Assembly (NCBI GenBank): GCA_021234155.1
Contig: JAJEKV010000001.1
Coordinates: 26,835,189-26,899,188 of the forward strand
From: Isoetes taiwanensis
Taxonomy: Eukaryota > Streptophyta > Lycopodiopsida > Isoetales > Isoetaceae
DNA length: 64,000 nucleotides
Reading direction: 5' to 3'
Shown here: positions 20,900 to 29,339 of the stretch, piece by piece
How positions within the stretch are numbered: position 1 is the first letter of the stretch
How the letters are laid out: each line of letters opens with the position of its first letter
The notes under the pieces: model-generated
What the model saw: only the letters and a program-made list of their open reading frames with translations
Told to the model about the DNA's origin: nothing
The model's database searches: none
Made by a program: the position numbers and the translations under genes

Positions 20900-21235
20900 C
20901 TGCTTGGAGAAGTCAATAGCATCTTTAAGTTTTCACTTTTAATGTATGCTGAGAAAGCATATTTATCTGGAGGGCATTACCAGGGTGTCCCTGTTCAGCA
21001 TATCCTGCCCATCATGGTAGTCGTCCAACTTATGGCATTTCTTTCAGGCACTAGCCTGAAAAGCTGGCTAGCTTCTATGAACTGTCCACATTGTGTTCCA
21101 CGATACCACATCATGCTGATGCATCTGTTCAAATACTTCAAATGCTTTCTTAACTAGTCCTGCTTGGTATAGACTGATTCCATGCTACCACATCATAAAT
21201 ATGCATTTCGTTTAACGGGTAAAAGCTCGAATCAA
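20900..21235 (-). pseudogene. PPR protein fragments inside the transposon
   Basis: Reading the minus strand, three short blocks match PPR helices in different frames: IYDVVAWNQSIPS (about 21225-21180), KKAFEVFEQMHQHDVVSWNT (about 21165-21100) and EASQLFRLVPERNAISWT (about 21075-21020). The D-V-V-x-W-N and ERNxISW ends are typical of PLS-type pentatricopeptide repeats, RNA-binding organelle proteins. Frames change between blocks and stops follow, so this is a captured, decayed piece. Confidence 0.6.
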
Positions 21236-21275
21236 GCATGCCTCCACGAATGTATGATAACCAATGGTTAATTAC

Positions 21276-21427
21276 CTGCATCATTGCATTATCTCTTAAG
21301 GCATCTTGCCATCGAGGTTGGTAATAGTCAGCATAAGATAGGTCACCAGCATACAAAAGCACATTGTAGCCATATTTTTGGACGTGATCAAGTGTGGCTA
21401 CACTCCAATGTGGCTGCCCTAAATCAC
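21276..21427 (-). pseudogene. Captured purple acid phosphatase exon
   Basis: A minus-strand exon of 152 nt has an acceptor ACATGCAG before 21427 and a GTAATT donor after 21276. It encodes GDLGQPHWSVATLDHVQK and VLLYAGDLSYADYYQPRWQ. GDLG and GDLSYAD carry metal ligands of the plant purple acid phosphatase centre. No neighbouring phosphatase exons are recognised on either side, so only one exon of the gene appears to have been captured. Confidence 0.75.
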
Positions 21428-22175
21428 CTGCATGTTCCAAAACACCACTCAGATCTAGCCAGGCTTAATTTCCAGTCCCAAACTCGGTTATTTTGCAGAA
21501 GAAAGCTAAAATCTTTCATCTACTATATATGTAAGTGCATTGTAAGCACATGAGAATGAATGCTACTTGAACTGTTCTAGTAGAAACCTTTTGTATCTGC
21601 AATGATAAACACAAATATTTGAACTTCGATACAAGAGTGCATTAAAACATGGAAAAAACGTGGCAAATAGGTCCCCTGAATCTTCAATGTCAGCAACCTA
21701 TGCAGAAACAAAAAAAGAAAAATGTTGTAACCTCACAAGGCAGCATATGCAATAGAAGCACTAATGAAATGAAACATGGCCTATGGTAATGTCAACTTGC
21801 CTATGGGTAGCAACACAACAAAGGCATCACAAGCCAACAGAATTATGTTCTTGTATTTTCTATATTTAGGATTTCAAGATTCACCAGCAAATAGTCACAA
21901 GACCAAAGAGAAAGAATTGAACTGGCAAATGGTCATAGAAATACAAAGAGAAAGATATATGATCATACATGTCTCTATTATCAAACCAAGAGACACAACA
22001 AGAACATTGAAAACAGAGTAATACATGCATTTTTTATGATGCGTGGAAGCTGAAAATGTTACTTGTCAAATGCAAAACATTTATTGGATGTCCTTAAGAT
22101 GGAAAACAAACTGTAAGTAGAGTTCCATCCATGAAACGAAGCTTTAGTTATATTAAAGCAAATCAGGAAGCAAAC

Positions 22176-22496
22176 CTTAATAGGCTGTTAAGCACCATTT
22201 CATCTCTATGAAAGTCATGCAATACGAATCCAGCTCCATGAAAATCCTGCAAATAGTATTTGTCAGAACTAACGGTGATAAGCAAATATGCGAAAGACTA
22301 CATCAGTGAATGGTTCTAAAAAGCATTGTTAAAAATAATGTTTCTTTCGCGAATCAGTTCATTCTGCTTTTGATCATAGACTATGGATATTTCTACAGTG
22401 TCAACAGAGAATGAGAAGATGATCTGAAGTAATAACCTGTAAAATACAGGAAGGAACAGGGGCGTTGCCCTCATTGCGGCCGGATTCAGTAGCTTG
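22176..22496 (-). pseudogene. Two captured exons of an unidentified gene
   Basis: On the minus strand an exon at 22496-22437 (QATESGRNEGNAPVPSCILQ) is followed by a GTTATT donor, and an exon at 22246-22176 with acceptor TTTGCAG reads DFHGAGFVLHDFHRDEMVLN. The two join in phase 0 with good splice sites, which argues for a real gene origin. I do not recognise the protein. It precedes the phosphatase exon on the same strand, so both may be read from one chimeric transcript. Confidence 0.5.
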
Positions 22497-23340
22497 CTTC
22501 AAGATTTGCAAAAAAGGGTAGAAACCATTAGACCATATTCGTGCTTTGGGAGGCCAAAATAAAACAAACCTTGGTAGGGAAGAGCTACATATTCGATGCT
22601 TTGGCAGGCATCGAGAGAGCTTACAAAGCTAAACTTATGAGGGCAGTCTTAACAACAGCATATGTATCAAATGGACTATCTAAGCTACAAGCATGAAAGA
22701 ACTTACCTTCTGCTTGTTCAGATGGATTGAGGCACCCAGAGAGAAGGCTTGCAAATGTAAAATTATCTGGCTCCACATCCTCAAGCTGCATTTGCCTAAA
22801 ACGCTTAAAGGATGCTTACTAGAAAAATGTTTACTAGAAAAATGTTTACTAAATGATGCTTTTCTAGAAAAATGAACACTGGCCTTACTGTATCTTCTTG
22901 TGCCATGCCAAATGCCGACCACATGAGATTTACTTGGAGCACTACTGGAAGAAGTGAATACTGCCAAACCAAATGATCGGAATACTGCAACTGAATACTG
23001 ATGATTTCAAGTGAATACTGCAACTGAGACCGGAAGAGACGCCTAATGCCAGATGCCGGAAAGGTCCCAAGAGCTCTCGAATGCCAGAAGCGCAGTGGTA
23101 CTCCGGTGGTACTGCAGACCGCCCGATCGGGAGCCCCCTTTACTTGACCAAAAAAAACAAAAGCATACCCCTAACGTATACGAAAATATGGGGGTAGACC
23201 ATTGCATCCTACCCCCTAACGTAGCTAGACATTTTTGAACCCCTATGTCATCCGTACGTATACGTACGGAAATACCCTGAATTAAACCCCCTACCGTACA
23301 CGCACGTATTTTATACGGTCCCATTGTGTGCACCCCCCGG

Positions 23341-23846
23341 GCCCCATAGCTGGCCATGCAGGGTTCATGAAGATATATTTCAAGATTAGAAGCAGCTACT
23401 TCTGGCCAGGCATAAAGAAGCAGATAGCAAGGTACATTCGTGAATGCCAGATATGCCAGCAAACAAAAGCAGAGCAACTCCGAATCCCAGGAGCCTTGGA
23501 GCCATTGCCAGTGCCAAATGCTAAGTGGGAAGGATGCCCTGATGGTGGTGGTGGATAGTTGTCGAAGATGGCACACTTCGTGCCGTGCAGGACAACAGAC
23601 ACAGCATTGGATACTGCCGTCCTATTTACTAAAGAAATTTGTAGACTCCATGGCATGCCGAGGGAGATAATCTCGGATAGGGATTCTAAATTTATGAGTG
23701 CATTTTGGCATGACCTATTTACCACCATCCAGACGAAGCTTTCTATGAGCACAACATATCATCCGCAAACAGATGGTCAGACGGAGCGAACCAATAGGAT
23801 TATTGAAGATATGCTAAGGAATCATGTGTGGAACAAACAATCTAAG
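23341..23846 (+). pseudogene. Integrase, zinc-binding and catalytic core (part 1)
   Basis: After the target duplication the frame reads GHAGFMKIYFKIRSSYFWPG and YIRECQICQQTKAEQLRIPG, the zinc-binding domain. VVVD supplies the first catalytic Asp; an indel near 23558 changes frame, and MAHFVPCRTTDTALDTAVLF, IISDRDSKFMSAFWHDL (second Asp), YHPQTDGQTERTNRIIED (Glu) follow. The core is cut at 23846 within NKQSK by the 1013-bp transposon. The minus-strand open frame covering this region is an antisense shadow. Confidence 0.9.
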
Positions 23847-24859
23847 GCCCTTTTTCCACGACACTCCTGTCTTATATTTATCAAGCTACTATTGGGCCAC
23901 CTAAGAATATAAGACAAGGTAGCTTTTCCATTGCAACTTTTAAGACATGTCACATATAAGGACCGTACAACTTTGAAGTCTTATTTTCTTCCGGGGGAAA
24001 GCCCCCACCAGAAAATAAGACAATCAGAGACATTCTTTACCTGAAACTTCGGATGTCGCAAAAAAAAGATTGGGCAGGAAGGAATCGTTGGGCTGTATAT
24101 CATGGACTGCAATCGCCGGAACTCCCTGGAAATCTGGTCGAAATCTGGAGCTGAAGAGAGTCGGATTTGGAGAGTCAAAATCTGGAGCTACATGTCGAAA
24201 TCTGGCTGAACAGAGTCAGATTTGGCAGAAGGTCGAAATCTGGCTGAAGAGAGTTGGATTTGGCAGAAGCAAGACACAACATGCCAATTTTTTTAGCACG
24301 CCGCTGCCTTTTTCCCAACAGACGCAGGCACATTCACAGAAAAGAGTGACTGGAAGAAGGAGGCCGATTGAGGCAGATTGAGTGAACTGGAAGGAGGCCG
24401 ATTGAGGCAGAAGGTTCAAATGTTGCAGAAGGACTGGCAATCCCAGCTCTGCTCTGCTTCCAGGTCCCTCTGATTTCTTCACACTGGATATCCGGAAAAG
24501 AATGCCTCTGATTATGGGTCCATCGCCAATGTCTCTGATTATGGGTCCATCGCCATAAAGGTGCAAGCAATCCCGGCTCTGCTCTGCTTCCAGTTCCCTC
24601 TGATTTCTTCACAGAGATTCGTGTTCTTGTTGTTCTTAGTTTTTCACAGAGATTCGAGTTCTTATTGTTTTTAGTTTTAGACGCAGCGCAGTGGAAAAGC
24701 AAAAAATATAAAAGGTGTCTTATATATTAAGGACATGTCGCATAAAAGTCAGTGGGAAAGGTTTTGATTTGAGACATGACGTGGAGATGACATGGAGTCT
24801 TATATGCTGTCTTATTGCATTGCGACAGTCATATTTTAGTCCTGCCGTGGAAAAAGGGC
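23847..24859. mobile_element. 1013-bp TIR transposon with CTAAG target duplication
   Basis: CTAAG occurs at 23842-23846 and 24860-24864, and removing the insert restores SKWEDFIHLVEFAYN of the integrase. The ends are GCCCTTTTTCCACG and its exact complement CGTGGAAAAAGGGC. Subterminal copies of GTCTTAT-type phrases occur in both orientations. The interior has no long gene but holds short direct repeats: GAAATCTGGCTGAA-type units at 24190-24260, and TCTGCTCTGCTTCCAG plus CCCTCTGATTTCTTCACA at about 24446-24482 and 24576-24613. A 5-bp duplication does not identify a superfamily with certainty. Confidence 0.85.
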
Positions 24860-24864
24860 CTAAG

Positions 24865-25110
24865 TGGGAGGATTTCATCCACTTAGTAGAGTTCGCCTAC
24901 AACAGCACTAAGCAGGAGTCATCGCAGATGTCTCCTTTCATGATTAATTATGGGTATCAGTGTCTTACCCCAGATACTTGGCACAACCCAGTGTCAAAAG
25001 TGGAAGTCTCCCAGCAGATGTTATCGGATATGCAGCAATTGGTGGAGGAAGTAAGAGGATACCTTCTAGCAAATGAAGAAGTAGGCGAAAAGCGTGGCCG
25101 ATAAGCATAG
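24865..25110 (+). pseudogene. Integrase core, end (part 2)
   Basis: The reading resumes after the target duplication with KWEDFIHLVEFAYNSTKQES and SPFMINYGYQCLTPDTWHNP, the conserved end of chromoviral integrases, followed by a helical linker (QQMLSDMQQLVEEVRGY). A stop near 25104 ends this frame and the C-terminal domain continues in another frame from about 25119. Confidence 0.85.
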
Positions 25111-25118
25111 AACGGTAA

Positions 25119-25586
25119 TTTCAGGTGGGAGACAATGTGTGGTTGAAGATCAAGGTGAAGCAGGCCAAGCTCCGCAATCGAAATTGCAAGAAACTTGCTC
25201 CAAGATGGGCTGGACCTTTCAGGATAACCAAAAGAGTAGGTACCCAATCCTACAAGTTGGACCTGCCAGCACATCTCAAAATCCATAGGGTCTTCCACGT
25301 AAGTCTCCTAAAGAGGCACACTCCTAATCCAGAGGAAGTATTGGAGACAACCGAGTTACTGGAAATGACGGACGACCAGCTTGAAATCGTCCTAGAGGTT
25401 CTTCTTGACAGGGCCTATAAGAAGACAAGAAGATCCAAATTTCTCCAATACCTAGTGAAATGGTTATATGTGGAGGATGCTACGTGGGTACTACAATCAG
25501 ATTTGGAGAAGCAGTACCCCCAATTCATGGAGCAATGCAAGGGGTCGTCACACCAAGTAGTCGACATTAACCGAACCGATAGGTGA
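25119..25586 (+). pseudogene. Integrase C-terminal GPF/Y domain and chromodomain
   Basis: VGDNVWLKIKVKQAKL and LAPRWAGPFRITKRVG form the GPY/F module, and HRVFHVSLLKRHTP is the usual link. The chromodomain reads LEIVLEVLLDRAYKKTRRSK, FLQYLVKWLYVEDATWV and LEKQYPQFMEQ. Chromodomains steer integration of these elements to heterochromatin. The aromatic cage looks reduced, since the first position is Ile-Val rather than the usual Tyr. Confidence 0.85.
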
Positions 25587-26227
25587 GTGGAAGGTAGATT
25601 AAAAAGTCTACTTCCGTCTCACGAGGAAGTAGATGACCTTGAGAGATAAGAGGTCATTCAGGCATGCATTGATAGGAAAGCACCTCTAGTCAATGCCTAC
25701 CACGGGAAGGACGCCACCCTTCACGCCAAAGGCAACTAAAGGTGTAGGCATGAGTGTTCATCCTAGGCATGATAGGGCGTTGTCTCCACGGCCACGATGG
25801 AAGAAGCATCCTCTTCCTACGCCGGGAGATTAGTCTTGCATCCATGTAAATTGTAATTAATGGGTGGTTCCCTAACAACCAACTTTATAATAATTTAATG
25901 AATACTGACGTAGTGTTGAACCTGTAGGCCAATAGGAGAGTCTAGCGGCAGGAAGGTTGCATTGCGAAGACTTGCAACACATAATTTTGTCATGATGTGC
26001 TGTAAGGAAACGATGTGGAACCTTAATTAGACAATTTTAGAACTATGTTTATAATAATGGTGTAAGCCATAAAATTTTGTGGCTAATAGACGATAAAGCA
26101 AGAGGATGAAATAACCTCTTATCATAGTATAATATTAAACAAGGATGTGTTATGAATAAGTATTACCTTGGGTAATCATGTTGTAAAGTTATATGTATCA
26201 AATGTAATTGCAGGATATGCAGGTTTC

Positions 26228-26281
26228 CAAGGTGGGGAGACGCGTGATGCTGAGGACAGCATCAATTCAAGGTGGGGAGAT
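26228..26281 (+). promoter_or_regulatory. Duplicated polypurine tract before the 3' LTR
   Basis: The phrase CAAGGTGGGGAGA occurs twice, at about 26229-26241 and 26268-26280, separated by a short palindromic linker (GCTGAGGACAGC). The second copy abuts the LTR start and would prime plus-strand DNA synthesis. Stretch 25587-26227 between the chromodomain and this tract is AT-rich and non-coding. Confidence 0.7.
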
Positions 26282-27815
26282 TGTGACGTTCCAATATAAT
26301 ATATGCCCCAAATATGTATATTATACCACCACGTCACACGTACTTGTCACCATGACAAATACTAGCGAGACGTAAAGGGTTGCACCTAGGGGGCAACCTC
26401 GTAAGTTGTGCATGTTTAATAAACATATACAACTATAAACCCCATGCCAAATGGCAAAACCCCATTTGGCCAATGTTAACCTAACCCTAAGGGTTTCTAT
26501 ATAAGGGCTTTCCCCTTAGACCCTAAACCCTTCTTCCTTTTCGCAATTAGGGTTTCCAAGAGCCATTCCAGCCAAGCCAAGACCCTAGTTCGCATTGCCA
26601 GACTCTGAAAAGCCGTCTTTGCACAACAGTTCTTCCAGCAGCAGCAGTCTTCGGCAGGATCAGAGGCATGGACGCATTCCGAGGATCTGGAGCAAGTCAG
26701 GCGCCAGGTAAACAGTCATTCTGTTGTGCAAAACTGCCTTTTGGTTTGGCAATGAGCTGGTTTACCATGTTAGTTCAGCATTAGAGGCCTTATAGATCCC
26801 GAGATCATAAGCCCTAACAAAAGAACCTAACTTTGGATGTTTAGGTAGATAGATTAGATGTTATTCTACATTTCAGTTCTTTGATGATGAAGGTGTTCAT
26901 TCTATGCTCTCCCGTGTATTGGGAAGGGGGGTAGAGACCATAAAAGCCTTTGTAGCAGATGTTCCTAGATAGCCTCATTAATACCCAATTAATGTGGCCC
27001 GTGCACAAGAGCCCGCCTGGTTGTGGGTGGAGGGGCTAGACGGATGAAAAAGGGGGATTTGTCCCATCACTGATTGATCCCTCTGGTGTGTAAAGCCTAC
27101 CAGGGATCTTAGTGGGCTAGGCTTAATGGTTTGCCACTGAGTGTGGGCAAGGCATGATCTCGACACCTCTGGGGTGATGCGTCACCTTCCATGGGGTTCA
27201 AGTCGAATAAGGGCAGTGGCCCTTTAGCCACTTGTGATGGGCATGCATGCCTCTGGCGGGGAGGTGACTCTCCTCCTGCCTCATCGGGACTGGGGAGATG
27301 CAACCCAGCAGTAGCCCTCTTGGCTATGTACCCGGCAGGCTATGGTCTGGTCCCAACACTTTTCAACCTACTCTGCAAAGTGTGCACGGGAGGGGCGGAT
27401 GGAGTGGACTACCCAAAGCCATGTTCTTATACCAGCCCAATTCATTGCCATGACTCGGACTGCATTGGCTTCTGGAGACCTAAGCCGTCAGTCGATCCCC
27501 TATGAGTCTGAGCCCTGGGTAGGATCTCCCCATGTTGATGCTATTGATGTTGTTGTACATGTGATGTTATGATGTGTTCACCCTTCGAGGTTAGCTTATT
27601 GATGTATTGATGTTATGTGCTCATGTTTATTCACGCTTCCGCAGCTAGGACGGTCCCGAAGGAAGACGGGCAAATGACCCATCCACTCTTCCCTCACTGG
27701 CCCAGTTCATGGGATTGGTGTCAGGTGGATGGCCCCTGCTAGTTTGACTACCAGGGGGATGAACTCCGCCTTCGGATACGATGGGAGCATCGTAGACGAA
27801 GTAGGGGACGTCACA
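26282..27815 (+). repeat. 3' LTR of the chromovirus
   Basis: The LTR begins TGTGACGTTCC directly after the polypurine tract and ends GGGGACGTCACA, giving the TG..CA ends and a 5-bp terminal inverted repeat. A TATA box, TATATAAGG, is at 26498-26506. Length is about 1534 bp, long for a chromovirus. No matching copy is found at the left side of the element. Confidence 0.75.
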
Positions 27816-27910
27816 GTCTCTCTGAATTAGTCCGTTTTGGCCCTAATCTCTCTTCTTGCATCTAAAATCTCTCCAAGTTGCCTGTTATTGGCTTTTCTTG
27901 ATGTCGTGGA

Positions 27911-28012
27911 GCATGAAGAGGCTGGGCATTCCGAGTTGCAGGGACAGCTGGCTACCGCCAGAAGCCACCGCCAGCTGCCCCTGCAACTTGGGAATGTCCT
28001 TCCTTTTCACGT
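27911..28012. repeat. MIRNA-like hairpin with short loop
   Basis: Left arm GGGCATTCCGAGTTGCAGGG then ACAGCTGGC, a loop of about 17 nt (TACCGCCAGAAGCCACC), and right arm GCCAGCTGCCCCTGCAACTT then GGGAATGTCC. About 42 positions can pair, several as G-U. The size and short loop resemble a plant miRNA precursor. I do not recognise the mature sequence. Confidence 0.6.
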
Positions 28013-28226
28013 TCAACATAACATCTCGATACCATCAAAAGGAATCACATCCAAGAGATTCTTCAAACAAAAACAACCCTACAGGGGCAGAACCACCTAC
28101 AGAATATTTCACCCAGAGGATAAGTTATTTCGTCTTGTAAACTGCCGTTTGTGGAAATTCCTCGACTATTCCCTAAATGTTTATTACAGGTAATTTTGAG
28201 TTTACTGTTCCTGGTGGCGCCGCTTA

Positions 28227-28572
28227 GGGTATGGTCACATGTACATGTCAATATGAAGGGATAGACGTCAAAATTTCAAAAACTAAGGGTCACATGAGAG
28301 TTTTTGACATGAAGAGCTTCATGTCAACGTCTATCCATTCCACGGGCTTCCTCTTCGACTGAAGGAGTCCATGTTGACATGAAGCCTTTTTATTTTGACA
28401 CGTTGCAAATCTTGGAATAGATCAACCGTCTAAATTAAGGAAGTTTCTTCGAACGATTCATAGCTTTTTGACGTGGCATTTCCTTTGAAGATGAACATGC
28501 GACCCCAACTTTTTATAAGCATTCAAGTCGACATGAAAGACGTCATGTCAACATCCTCATGTGACCTGGCCC
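28227..28572. mobile_element. Harbinger/Tourist-type MITE
   Basis: The 346-bp element is flanked by TTA on both sides (28224-28226 and 28573-28575). Its ends are GGGTATGGTCACATG and, inverted, GGGCCAGGTCACATG; inverted similarity continues with ACATGTCAATATG against GATGTTGACATG. The TTA duplication and GGG start fit PIF/Harbinger MITEs. It has no coding capacity. Confidence 0.75.
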
Positions 28573-28626
28573 TTACAGCGTTGCCATAGCTTCCTTTGTA
28601 GCGACTGACAGATTTTCCCCTGTTTC

Positions 28627-29136
28627 TTATCCGGCGTTGAGCATTTGTGAAGGATCCCTATCGTGCAACTTCAAGAGCTCCACTTTCTCATTGTTCCGCA
28701 TTATTCCATTTTCTGTCTTCAGCAAGACATTACGGTTGATCGGAAGCTTTGAGAAGCTTATTCTTCCCATTCTCCTGTTTGCAATGGTCGGCAAAGCGAG
28801 CTTGTGACGACCATACGGTTCATGACAGAGCTTATTCTTCCCATTCTCCTGTTTGCGGTCGGCTGAGCGTTTGTAGCCTATTTGTGCTTTTGTCCGGTGA
28901 CCCCCTGTTCTTTCGGATTTCTGCAAATGAGAACACGGAAAAAAGCAGCTTTGAAATCCATTCTTTGCAGGTTTGCAATAGCGACCTAATGCCAAATTCC
29001 TTGCTTGCTTGCATTGCTCTTCTTTAAAATCCGAGTGAATGCTTTTAGACATTTCTGCGGCAACTCCATCGTTGCAGTAGGCCATAGCCATGGATATTGA
29101 AGGTCCTAGCATTCTGTCAGAACGGAATTTCCCCAA
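28627..29136 (-). CDS. Unrecognised 169-residue ORF
   Basis: A minus-strand ORF rich in Lys, Asn and Arg contains two related segments (RKQENGKNKL and NRRMGRISFSKLPINRNVLL) that reflect a nucleotide duplication of CTTATTCTTCCCATTCTCCT at 28757 and 28831. There is no known domain, splice evidence or promoter. It may be chance. Confidence 0.15.
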   Translation of the reverse strand: MGKFRSDRMLGPSISMAMAYCNDGVAAEMSKSIHSDFKEEQCKQARNLALGRYCKPAKNGFQSCFFPCSHLQKSERTGGHRTKAQIGYKRSADRKQENGKNKLCHEPYGRHKLALPTIANRRMGRISFSKLPINRNVLLKTENGIMRNNEKVELLKLHDRDPSQMLNAG

Positions 29137-29149
29137 ATGCCGGCTTACG

Positions 29150-29312
29150 TTTGGTAGCCAGCCGGATTTCGGGGTTTCTGGTCGGTAAATCGGCAGGTGG
29201 CACCGCCGGGAGCAGGGCTACTCGCAGGCGGTGGTGCCACTCGCGGCTAACGCAGCTCTCGGCGATGCCACCTGCCGGTTTCAGCCATAAACCCCTCAAT
29301 CTGGCCGGTTAC
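29150..29312. repeat. GC-rich foldback of about 160 bp
   Basis: Left arm phrases GCCGGATTTCGGGGTTTCTG, AATCGGCAGGTGGCACCGCC, and right arm phrases GGCGATGCCACCTGCCGGTT, AACCCCTCAATCTGGCC are mutually complementary. A second inner pairing (AGGCGGTGGTGCCACTCG) fills the loop. Arms are about 65-75 bp with mismatches. No target duplication is evident. Confidence 0.7.
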
Positions 29313-29339
29313 CTAGCACAAGGAATCAAGTAAGAACAA

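Larger units (their letters stand above)
19701..23340. mobile_element. Pack-MULE-like DNA transposon with 10-bp target duplication
   Basis: The element is flanked by exact copies of GCCCCATAGC (19691-19700 and 23341-23350). Its ends are perfect inverted repeats CCGGGGGGTGCA and TGCACCCCCCGG, followed by a more diverged inverted similarity for about 50 bases (GTGCGTGCAC against GTGCGTGTAC). Removing it restores the integrase reading NSPIAGHAGFMK. A 10-bp duplication fits the Mutator-like superfamily; the terminal sequence itself does not prove that assignment. No transposase is seen. The interior carries minus-strand pieces of plant genes (PPR, purple acid phosphatase and an unknown gene), the signature of a Pack-MULE. 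Subterminal sequence contains repeated CCCCCTACC phrases. Confidence 0.85.
16294..27815 (+). mobile_element. Ty3/gypsy chromovirus, degenerate, with nested insertions
   Basis: The order gag, zinc knuckle, protease, RT, RNase H, integrase, chromodomain, then polypurine tract and 3' LTR is that of a plant chromovirus. Two DNA transposons split it at 19700 and 23846. No 5' LTR matching 26282-27815 is seen upstream, so the 5' end is lost or replaced. Several frameshifts, stops at 18312-18314 and 19365-19367, and a changed RT active site make it non-autonomous. Removing the two insertions leaves uninterrupted pol reading across both junctions, which confirms the nesting order. Confidence 0.9.

Noticed and set aside
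23043-23576. 177-residue minus-strand ORF
   Set aside because: It is antisense to the integrase zinc-binding domain and crosses the transposon end; it has no motif.
27191-27505. 104-residue ORF in the LTR
   Set aside because: It lies wholly within the 3' LTR and has no homology signature or start context.
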